Source: Ulva prolifera (lineage: Eukaryota; Chlorophyta; Ulvophyceae; Ulvales; Ulvaceae). Taken from it: a DNA stretch of 64,000 nucleotides. The notes below the pieces were generated by a model. The model saw only the letters and a list, made by a program, of their open reading frames with translations. It made no database searches and had not been told where the DNA came from. The position numbers and the translations under genes are program-made. Positions 46,901 to 56,844 of this stretch are shown here, piece after piece. How positions within the stretch are numbered: the first letter of the stretch is position 1; every line of letters begins with the position of its first letter. Where the stretch lies: the NCBI GenBank assembly GCA_023078555.1, contig CM041199.1, positions 4,903,315 through 4,967,314 on the forward strand. The letters run 5' to 3'.

Positions 46901-47614
46901 AGGTGCTTGTGTCAGGGTTCGCCTGCCAGCGGGCCTGTGTCCAGTAGGGTGGTGGCCTTAGGGGTGGTGGATGCCACCTGTCATGCGGCTGAGTCAACAT
47001 ATGGTCATGCCGGCTGCTGTCACCATGGGTAGCCGCGTCACTCCTCGTGAACCCTTTCCACGCTCCCGCCATACAAGGCATACACCACCGCGAGCGACGG
47101 CCGCAAACTTAAGTGGCTACTGTGGGCGGCGCGCCAGGCGCTCCGCAGGTGCAGCGACTCTGTGAGAAGCGCCCGTTGCGAGCCGTGAGGGTGACTTTGG
47201 CGTCATCAGCACACATCCACTGCACACGGCCTGTGGTCCCACCGATCCGGAGTTGTCGACGTCCTGTTTGGAATGCGGCGCAGTCAATCCAGATCAACTT
47301 TACCATTTTACTACACATCCGCAGTATGCATCCACATCATGCGTGCAGGCTCGGCGAGCATCGTATACATCACGTTTGGCGGCATCCAGTGGGACTACGC
47401 CACCGTCATGATCGTCACCGGCTTCGCCGTCACCGTCTGCGGCCAGCTCTTCACCTACCGCGTCATGGAGACGTGCGGCCGGCGCAGCGTGATCGTGGCC
47501 GCGATGGCTGCACTGCTCACCATCGGCGCCGCCATCATGGTGTATGAGGTGCTGCCGACGCTGCGGCGCGCCCACGAACAGGGCTTCTTCCACACTACGC
47601 CGATCTGCGAGTGA
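43951..47614 (+). CDS. TauE/SafE-family membrane transporter, seven exons
   Basis: Exons 43951-44175, 44355-44589, 44791-44950, 45099-45369, 45664-46173, 46535-46781 and 47349-47614 join in phase to 637 residues. The ATG at 43951 begins a signal peptide (MLFSSSICLLLCGCACA). A Cys-rich outside segment follows (VHQVCCSAALGLCFDMSCQY). Then come about ten hydrophobic segments in two halves, each with the glycine-rich TauE/SafE signature: GGGIGGGGVLVPLY after the first helix and AGMFGVGGGIVKGPLML in the second half. TauE/SafE proteins (PF01925) export sulfite, sulfonates or related anions in bacteria; eukaryotic members are largely uncharacterised. The signal peptide suggests a plasma membrane or endomembrane location. 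An Ala/Gly-rich loop of about 90 residues (around 45700-45960) separates the halves. The exon 4/5 junction is the least certain, with two possible acceptors in the same frame. Confidence 0.93.
46382..46414. repeat. 13-bp inverted repeat in an intron
   Basis: CGTGTCCGTTGCT (46382-46394) and AGCAACGGACACG (46402-46414) pair exactly with a seven-base loop, inside intron 5 of the transporter gene. Confidence 0.88.
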
Positions 47615-50600
47615 CCGGCGGTGGCCGTGGAGACGCTCGCGATTGCGCCCGAGTGTCGGGATCTGTGATGCGCAGGCGGCGTTTGAGCGGCGGGCGTGCT
47701 GCGCAATGCAGGACGTGCTGTGCATGCTGTGACGCAGCCCGCTTGCAGCGAGTTTTGGTAGAACGCGCACCAGCCTGGCCGCGAGGCGTGTGGGGATTGC
47801 GTCCCGTCTATCCCCGCTGCGCGACGACGCTTGCCCGGCTGCTTGACTGCCGTGTTACGGCGGCTATGAGTATGCTGTGAGTATGATGCTCTCGACGTCC
47901 AGGTCCGAGCGCCGGCGCCATGGCGCGCCAGTGGGTGGGCCCGATGGTCATGACAGGGTGGGCGAGGGCTGGCAGCTGCAGTGCCCATGCATAGCTGGGG
48001 GCGTGGGTCCCTGAGGGGCATGCGCGCACACACACACACACCCCCCGCATTCTCCCGGGAGAGGGCGCTGGTAGCGGCCGTGCAGGCGCTGCTACGGCAT
48101 GATTCAGCGAGACCCCGGCGCATGGACTGCACGTTGCTTGCATCTAGTAGCGGCGCATCCAGCCACAGATGCTGTGTGGCGGTGAATGCCACCATCCAGC
48201 CACAGCCCTCACACAGATGCTGTACGGCGGGGTCCGTGCCTAAGGCAGAATTGTATGTGTTTCGCTGATTTTATTGTTTGGGGTATGTGGTAGCTCAGGG
48301 TGGCACCCTGTACAAACTGCGGCGGTGGTCCTAGGAGCTAGTGCCTCTGAGGGGGCGTATGCAGCGGCGCCCCGCCACGGCAGGCGGCGCCCTGCGTATT
48401 TTGTAGGTTGCCAGTTCAAGTAGATTGAAAGTACGGATGGTGGTGTCGGCACAGTGGGGGGCCGCAATCGGCGAGCACCCCATGCAGCGTGCTGCTCAAC
48501 CAATGCGTGTTGGCAGCTCATGGCTCCTCCAGCGTGTCTTGACCGGCGGCCGCCCAGTGCTTGTGTGACTTGTGGGACTGGTTGCGCAACCATGGTGAAT
48601 AGAATGCGGTGATGGCGTATCATCGGCAGTATCTAGATTCTTGAGGATTACCGCTGTTTTTGGCCCTTGAGAGGGCAGGCCACCGGTGCGTTGCGCGTGT
48701 CGATAGTGCTGTGTGATCAGCTGTAGGGCTACGTGAGCTGCCCCAGCGCGAAGAGCTGACATGTGTAGAAGGGCTGGGATGCCCCGAGGTGAGCTGAAAT
48801 TCGCCACTTTGTTATCTATGGCTCATGTACTCCTGTTGATAGCCCTTTGTGTGTCACACACGGCCACGTCTGCACTCCGCCACATGCATGTTTGACTGCC
48901 GGAAGCAGTGGCGGGCGGCCGACATTGCGATGCTGTGTGCTGCACATGCGGCGCCCTTGCAGGCCCGTTGCTTGACTGGGCGAATGCTCGGTGCAGCACC
49001 ATGACTCTTGACACAGGCATACGAAGCCGAGTGCTTTGAAGCCATTAACACAGAATGGCATTGCTGTGACTGATCCAGACAACCCTGCACTGTAAGAGAC
49101 CTGCTTGAGACTGGAGCGTGTGCCGGACAGTTTCTTGGAGACAGCACTTGTAGACCTTCTCAACTGATGGTCCCAAATATGGAATATATGACGTAAATCT
49201 GGTCAAGGCGGAAAGCAATAGATCAGGCATGCGCACAGTGTGTCGACATGCCAAGGCTGAGCAGCGCTTGGTTGGCTCTGTGGAACGGTGACTGGCTCTA
49301 TAAAGCCCCAGGTCTGAGCTGCAGACCACCAGTGAACAGCAGACACACGCTCCTTCACGTGATATATACGTCGGAGAGATTGGTACACTCCCTTCAGCTT
49401 GCCAGCATGGAATCTGGAAAGGATGGTGTGGCGCAGTGATGTGCTGATCGCCAGCTTTTTTGTCGTGCCCAGGGAAAAGTAATCCCTGGATTTGCTCAGC
49501 TATATCCGTAAAATGGATATTGAAAACTGCGAATGAATGGGACCACGATTGCAATCAATGGCCAAAGGGGCAGACCACCTGGCAACGCCCCTCAGACATC
49601 CGTGACTCACAGGGCCTCCTCCGGGGGTAAGCGAGCACTGGGTCGACCGGGCTGCCACATGCTGTGCCCGAACCAGTGCTCAGGCCTGACCGACGCACGT
49701 CCAAATCGAGCATGTCTATAGGCAGTAATCAGAGATAATCAGCAGTATCTGCGCGTTGAAGCTAGTGCGACACACGATCAGTGCAGATCTGCAACTTACC
49801 AGCAGCCCAAAATCAGCGTCTGCAATTGCTTCACGTTACCGCATACCCAACCTCTGAGCATACGCTCCCTTGTGACCCTGCAGTCCGCGGCGCCTCAAAG
49901 GCCGTCACGGCGATTGGATCTGATGCATGCCTGCATGTGCTCTGGCTTGAGCTGGCACAGATGAGGCTCAGACCGGCTGGCAGGAGGTCAGGAGGCTGCG
50001 GAGCTCCCAACAGAGCCTGCCGACGATCCTGCACGTGTGACTTATTATTGTTCTTATCAAATTATTCATTGTCAACCGCCGCCGAACGCAGTGGACGGCC
50101 CGCTGCCGCGAGCAGGTAGCAGTGCTGGCATCGTGATGACCCACGACTATGCCAGCCCGCACATGCAGCAGCTTGTGCAGCAGCTGATGCAGCAGGCCAC
50201 TGTCCGAGTGTGAAACAGCGAGCGCCGATGTGACCAGGAGCGCTGCCATGCATGCGCCCAAAGACCGCGCGGACATCATTACACGCCTGCTGTTCCCTCG
50301 AGCTTGGGGGCCGAAGCAGGCAATGGCGTGTGCCACAACACAAGGGCAAGCCCTCCTGCCACGTGCTTCACGGATGTCATGGTAGAAGTCGATGGCAGAT
50401 GTGACGACGGATGTATGGAAAGGGTCGTGAGGGTTTGTGCCGCGGGTCCTGACCTGTCACAGCAAAATGTCAGTGGCTCTTTTGGCAGGGCGGGGTGGTC
50501 CATAGCAGGCCCCTGACTACGGCAATACTGCCTGTCGTGGAGGAGTGAATGCGAAGTCAAGTGACGTGGGTGCACATGCGCAGCAGCTCCCATATGCATG

Positions 50601-51326
50601 CCCAGCACATCGCCAAATCGATGCCGCCAACCTGACGCCAGAGACAGTCCTGCAGCGGTTACACCCCTACCTCCTACCGCGTTGGAAAAGCGAACAATCG
50701 CAAGTACATGCACTAGCAACCACATGCCATGCGGCAGAAACCACTAGCTGACGAAAACCGCTCTACTGTGCTAGTACGATGCACGCTACTGCCACGGCCA
50801 CAAGTGGAGGGCCTCGCATCCTTCCTCATCACCGTGCGCACCCCTGCTGGGCGTTCTCCACGCGGGAATCACAGGCACCCATCCTCTCACATGGCTACCC
50901 ATCAAGCGCCGGGGCACTCGGCGCCCGCGGGTGGTATTTGCATATTATTCGACTGCCTGGTGCACAGCCCGGTCATGACGGACCGTCTTCAGGTCCGCAC
51001 CGAGCAAGCACCAGCCAGCATCTCAGGCTCATGTTGCAGGTGCCCACCATACCGCGGCAGCTGCGGAGCCAAGACTCCCCTACAGTACAACCCCCACCCC
51101 CTACACTGCAAGGCAACGCCGATGAAGCACCGCCCCACTGCGTCCTCCACACCCGCCCTCAACTCCTCCACATACACTTTGTGCTGTGACAGCCCATGTC
51201 CTGCCATCCATCGGCAATCAAGGGCTTTCGTGCGTGCGCTGGCGCAAGCTCAGCTGAGGTGAGCCAGGGTAGACACTCTACCCCGGTCGCCGCCGCCCGC
51301 AGCACAGCCGCATCACGCCGACCGCA
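47615..51326. other. Intergenic, no firm gene
   Basis: Minus frames at 48.5-49.2 kb (SPRGIPALLHMSALRAGAAH, a faint ankyrin-like pattern; MPDLLLSALTRFTSYIPYLG) are suggestive but cannot be linked. 50.7-51.3 kb is C-rich on the plus strand and is probably the 3' untranslated side of the minus-strand gene at 51327. Confidence 0.3.
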
Positions 51327-52926
51327 TCAGCACTGCGACACGGTGATCATGTCCTCAAACACGGCCCGCACGAGCTTCACATTGTCCGCGCGCCCCCCAG
51401 CGTCCGCGACCTCCTCATCCTGCGGGAAATCGTAGTTGACTGGGTCGGCGCGCTCGCGCATCGTTGTGAGGAACGTGATGACGCCCACGTTGCCCGGCCA
51501 GTTGCGCTGAGACTTCAGGCTCGGGACCTTGTCGTCCGCCGCGCACGCGCACTGGGTGCCGTCCTCATTCTCCTCGCACTCGATCGCCTCCACCTCGTTG
51601 CCGTCTTCGTCAACGCCGTCCGTCGTCCTGCTGTAGCTGCAGATCGGCAGTCCGAACATCTCGGCAACGGCCGTGTTGAAACACGTCTCGTGGCCATCTG
51701 CCGGGTCCACAGCGGGGTAGCCGTCAAAGCCGCCAAACCACTCCGCGAGCTCGACGCGGCCATCTGCAAACACCCGCACGCCGCACGGCCGGAACTTCTT
51801 CCAGTCGCCCCAGTCCTCGCTGTCGCCGTTGACACACACCGGGTACTTGCCGTCTGGCCCTGGCACGACCCGGTCCTGGAACGTGCCGACAGGCGCCGGC
51901 ACTGGTGCCAGAACAGGCTCGACTGCCATTGGTTGTTCCACATCTGGATCGATAGCCAGGGGTGCGGGGCCCGGCACCTCCTCAGGCGCCAGCTCCGGCA
52001 TTTCCTCCGGACCAGGCACTGGGGCGAGTTCCGGGGCGAGTTCCGGGGAAAGCTCGGGGGCGAGCTCTGGGGCGAGCTCCGGCACCTCCAGGGGCGCCAC
52101 GCCCGGCCCAGCGATCGGGGCAATGGCCTGAAGTGGAGCCAGCTCGGGCATAGGTAGCGGGGCAATCTCCGGAGCAATCTGAGGGCCAACCTCCGGAGCA
52201 ATGATGGGTGCCGTCGGCGTGGGGGCGACCACAGGTGTGAGCACCGGCTCAACAATGGGCACGATCGGGGCTGGAGCGGTGCCGGGGAACATGTCAGCAG
52301 GCCCGCGGGGTGCGGCAGCCAGGGGGGTGCCAGCGGCAGCAGGCCCCACGGCACCGTCAGCCGTGCCCGCCTCCGCAACGATGCCATCTGATTCCGGCGC
52401 AGAGGGGCCTGCAAGCATGTGATGCTGTAGGCAGATCAACACGATACGCCTGGCTTAGCCACGCACGAACCCAATACCAGCGCAGACTGGCACGCGGGCG
52501 ACATGAGCCCCGGCGAAGCCAGGCACATCGAGCGCAGCAGCCATCCCAGCGCAGAGCGGAAGGAGCAAAAGCAGCCATACAGATCTCGTTGCTGTATTGC
52601 GTGTCTGTGCCAGGTCCCAGGAGAAGGAGCAGCACGCCGCTCATGCATTGCACAGGGAGCAGCAGCATTTGAGAGCCGTTGCGCTATACTGCATTGGACG
52701 ACAAGCTGGCTAGTGCAGGTTTACAGCGATGAGTCACAGAGCCGGCAGTGACCCAAGTCCTCTCAGTTGCATGCGATGTATGCACTGACGCAGGAAGGGA
52801 GGACGCACTGTCATTGTCGTCTCGCGTCAGTCCAACGCCCAGGCCGATTCCAAGTCCGGCGCATACGAGCACTGCGGCTACGCCGCCTCCGATGACTGCT
52901 GCACTGGGCTGCATGGATACATCCAT
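51327..52926 (-). CDS. Type II membrane protein with Pro/Glu-rich stalk and Cys-rich C-terminal domain, 399 aa
   Basis: Exon 1 (52809-52926) starts MDVSMQPSAAVIGG. It encodes a short N-terminus and one hydrophobic helix (AAVLVCAGLGIGLGVGL), ending at a GTGCGT donor in phase 1. Exon 2 (51327-52408) follows a TTGCAG acceptor and completes the codon. It begins with an Ala/Pro/Ser-rich stretch, then a long stalk of Pro, Glu, Ala and Val with tandem EL(A/S)P units. A globular domain of about 180 residues follows, with DSEDWGDWKKFRPCGVRVF, AEWFGGFDGYPAVDPADGHE and a C-terminal SQC. It has about nine cysteines, several in pairs, and an acidic bias. The signal anchor puts the C-terminal domain outside the cell or in the lumen, so disulfides are likely. 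A cell-wall or surface role is a guess. Family not recognised. Confidence 0.7.
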
Positions 52927-55127
52927 GTCAGCATGGGGACTCAGAGGATTGAATACAGCACAAAATGAATCAGAACTGTGCCTTACTCAGTTGCATTGAT
53001 GTGCACTAGTGCAGGCGTTGTCGTTCAGGCTAGGCAGGGAGGAGACCATCTTAAACCCCAGGTCGATTCATCAGGTTTGAATGACATGTACATGGAGCAG
53101 ATGCCAGGGAGCACAGCATTGTCCTGTCACGTTCACAAGTTTGCTTCGAAACATAAAACAATAGAGCCGTGCAGCGAGAAATGCCTGGCTCACACAGAGC
53201 ACAGCACCAAAACGTGTGTTTCGAAATTGTCCTCACCGGACATGTTCTTCACACCCATGTAAGCTGTGCATGTGACAAACATACCCACTGACCAGCAATC
53301 GGATGCCTTGGTACTGCAACGGCCTGAAAACTTCTATGGCAAGCCCAGGAAAATCTAAGCCGGCTGCATTGCACACGTAATTATGCGAACATATCCCACA
53401 GGCACTCACTTCGTTATCTCGGAACGGGTACCCTTTGGCCAACAACGAAACGAAACATCACACGGAATTGAAGGACACACGAAGACAGGGGCACTGTAAC
53501 AGATGAATATAAATACATGTATAGCACAAATACATTTGGCCCCGTGTCAAAGAGCCGCAGTGAGCTTTCGTATAAGGTCGAATGCCGGCCGACAGGCCGG
53601 CTGCTCGTGAACTCCGGGAGACATAGACTGCAAAGCGTTCACTGATGCCAAAATATGTCTGTCATGTTTGATTAGATGTTCCCAGGGCCAAGCAGGCATG
53701 CGGCACTCGATGCTCAGCGCTATCGTCGTGTGCACACCCACCGTTTTACAGAAGGACCAGGCGGCATGCTGGAGGAAAAGCATCGGAAACAAGCTGATTG
53801 ATTCATTTGGCTGCGTGTTGCGTACGCCTGGTCACAGTCACTACTATTTGTACACAAACAATGAAACTACGAGGTCGCCATGTTGTATCGGCCACGCGCT
53901 GCAGCTCGCCAGCCTTGCAGAAGAAGCGCACCATGTCTGTGAGAAGATGGGGTTTGGGAATTAGATGTGCCTGCACAAAATCGAATGTCGTCATGTTTGG
54001 GCGACCTGTGTGATGACTTCCCGCGTCTACGCGTTGCTGTTCAGCAGCGAGCCCATCGACACGGACGGCGGGCGCCATAACTAACATGAAGCAGTGTGTG
54101 ACATTTGACACAAACATTGCCGCGAATTCGATGCTCAGAAACATACCATAATGGCCATGCGTGCTTTTGTCACAAAGAAAGGGAAGTGCGGATGCAACGA
54201 GGATACTCCAGAGCATCTCAGGACGAGGCTGCAATGCAATGGGCTAGAAAGGCACATGCAGTGCTGTAAATCCAGCATACTTACACTGCAGGCTGTCTGT
54301 GCTCTCAAGTATATGCAATGACGGCCAAATGTTCCATGTGTCATACATCACGGACGTGCAAGAGCGCATGTATATATGCAGTGATATGCAGTGACACAGC
54401 CATATCTCATTGAGAACAGTGATTTACAATGACATCGCTTGAGGAGAGAAGCGAAAATGCCTTTGATGACTGTGGCCACAGCTCAGCGATACATACCTTG
54501 ATCACCAGAGAGCTGTCTCAGCCTCAGCCCTTTTTCTGTGATCAGCTGTGAGTACTTCTCAGTGCTTATGGGATGAAAAGCGGCTTCTGTAAGAAATCTG
54601 GCGGGTGACACCTACGCGGCAGGCACCGGATGTCGGATCAGCACTGGCACAGGGGCACGACTGCAAGGACAAGGCTTTGTGAGGCTGCCAGTGGAAAGCA
54701 CTCAGGTATACTTGGATCATGAGTCGCATCTCCCTGCCGTCCTCTCATCGAACGCAATCTGGTTGTCGGAAGTGTCTCGAAAACTCGCCTGTCGCCTGGT
54801 GGCGCAGGGGCATATTGTACCATGTTGGTCCGTGCACGGGCGACGGCAACGTGCAGTGGTCGCAAATTTCGCGGAATACCAACAAACTGCTTTTTTTAGC
54901 GCATCAAAGTAGGATCGATCATGCGTTAGTCGATCTCCAGACCAACGTAGCTGTTAGTGCCCTAGCAAACTGCTGGGCAAGGAAAATTCCAGTTGATACA
55001 GCGCTGTAGGCCCAAATGTTGATGAGAACGTTAGTTTGGAAATTATCTGCGATGCTTTACTGATGATCTCTGCTCGTTGTAGAAACGGTCGTTAATCAGC
55101 TCCCAATATTTCTTGTAAGCATTGCAA
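52927..55127. other. Weak minus-strand exon candidates at 53.05-54.05 kb, otherwise empty
   Basis: Minus-strand blocks with protein-like composition include TTFDFVQAHLIPKPHLLTDM (near 53.97 kb), WEHLIKHDRHILASVNALQS (near 53.65 kb) and AAGLDFPGLAIEVFRPLQYQ (near 53.35 kb). Some have plausible acceptors, but phases do not give one gene. A plus frame near 54.72 kb (YLDHESHLPAVLSSNAIWLS) is equally unplaced. Confidence 0.25.
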
Positions 55128-55524
55128 ATGACAACAGATACAGGACCATCAATTTCATATATCATCATGGACCTGGACGAGCTCATGAAAAACAAGCTTG
55201 TTCCTGGGGAGAAGCTGACAATCAAGGCACGCAAACAGGCCCTCATGCTCACGTTTTGGACAACATATTGCATGCAAGGTGTTGAGCTATGTCGTTTGCA
55301 TGCAGCAAGCATCCTGATGTTTCCACAGAGACTAGTATACACTGCAGGGTATTGACACTGCCGCACCAACTGTCTTGCTCCCAGATGGCATTCAGCTTCA
55401 AGGGTCATATGAGCAGAGCACAGGTTCACATTTAATTTTCAAAGAGGATGCTGGAGACATGCAGCTGCAAGCTAAGACCGATACTGTCCTGAAGATTGCA
55501 TGCAATTCACGCCCAGCAACGTAA
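55128..55524 (+). CDS. TFIIIC GTF3C6/tau55-type triple-barrel protein, 91 aa
   Basis: Two exons, 55128-55226 and 55348-55524, give an uninterrupted 91-residue protein starting MTTDTGPSISYIIMDLDELM and stopping at TAA. YIIMDLDEL matches the first strand of the TFIIIC sub6 domain. The joined segment LTIKGIDTAAPTVLLPDG corresponds to the GLDT..P..... strand, and GSYEQSTGSHLIFKED to the hallmark GEYE...GT.L.F motif. KTDTVLKIAC matches the closing strand. In animals and plants this small subunit belongs to TFIIIC, which recruits TFIIIB and RNA polymerase III at tRNA genes in the nucleus. The acidic C-terminal tail of longer homologs is missing here. The join needs a GC donor (AAG|GCACGC), which is rare but the only one that keeps the conserved motif continuous. 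The ATG is preceded by no obvious acceptor and is taken as the start. Confidence 0.68.
55227..55347 (+). other. Predicted GC-AG intron, 121 bases
   Basis: The donor is AAG|GCACGC and the acceptor ACACTGCAG|GG, phase 0. No GT donor in the right frame restores the conserved KGIDT junction. Confidence 0.6.
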
Positions 55525-56844
55525 CCAGCTCAGCATGCACGGTTGAGTGTGTCCCGGGATCAGGTCTGACCATGCGCAGGTGAACCATGGCGGTGTGCGT
55601 CCATGCTTCATCGGATTCACGGAGACATTGTTGTCAGTCCCTCACCCAAGTCGATGAATAGTAAGTTCATGTGTGGCTGCTGGCATTGATTGGCGACAAC
55701 AGTGGACTTGCCTACGTGTGTAAATCAGCAACAACCACACATTACGTGGACATGTTCTTTGTTCCAAAGATCTCAAAAGAATTCCTTTTGAAGGTGTTTC
55801 ACTGAACTGCCTGAGCACCGGTTTGCTTGGCGGGCGTGTGTTTGTGATAGCGCTCCTCAACACCTTGCTGCCAATGCCGAAGTCTGCATTCTGGCCTTGT
55901 GAGTGATTATAGGCATGTATCTGACGACTGTCGCAAGGTACCTCTGTGGCTTGTGTCTAAGAGCCCTCACCACTAAGTGCAGTAGTGACTTCGAAGGTGC
56001 GATCATCCGACGCGGGTGCGCCATGTGTTGGACAGAGCCACTTCGTACAGATCTGCTAGGGGAGATAGTAAAAGAGACATCAAAGTACTTCGTTCCGCGT
56101 CACGTTTTGACCTTGAAACCGAGCATCCACATTCGCACGGGCACATGTACTCCTGCATGCCACGTAACTGTGTGATCTGCATTGTCCTTGCGTTGTGGCA
56201 CACAGTCTTTTCAAAAGACGTTCCTTTACGGGACGTGTAAAGCATGCACATATCTTCTGTTGTCAAGGCAACGAACCCTAGTGTCCGGCTGGGGCCGCTG
56301 CCATTGTATGGATTCGCGCTGTGCGCGGCATTTTTGCTTTCGGATGTGGCTGAGGTGAACGCCTGCGCATCGCGGCTACCACACCGTACAGTCCAATCAT
56401 GCGCGTAGTCAGGAACATCGCACATGCTGTCTGTGCACGATGGACGATTGCGGCACGCTAGGTGCCGTGTGGCTTCAGCTTGACAGATATCACCAGTTGC
56501 CTCCGGCTTGTGGACGCATGCTCCGCGGCTTGTGATGATTTGCCTTCACAACCGAAGCCATCTACTTTGTACATAGATAGCTATGACGTGGACTCAGCTG
56601 CTCCGATGTAGCGATTCCTGAGGACAGAGTGATGAATTACACAGGAGTGCGTACACATGAGCGCGTTTTGCACAAATTACGCGGGCATGCTCGACGACAG
56701 TGACCGTGATGAACAGCTGGAAGAATGTATTGAAGAACCCTTCGCGCAATCAGTAGCCTCAAAGACGATTTCTGCCAGCGACCCATCGGCTTGGCATTTG
56801 TGCAAGCGTGGTACTGACCACTGCGCGCGAGAGACGCTACAGCC
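55525..56844. other. Intergenic, no recognised gene
   Basis: Overlapping frames on both strands at 55.9-56.45 kb, such as the minus frame 56003-56425, have no motifs. The stretch includes the promoter of the WD40 gene that starts at 56845, but I see no clear core elements. Confidence 0.35.

Noticed and set aside
50740..51262. Plus-strand open frames of 130-180 codons
   Set aside because: C-rich sequence on the 3' side of the minus-strand gene at 51327 explains the missing stops.
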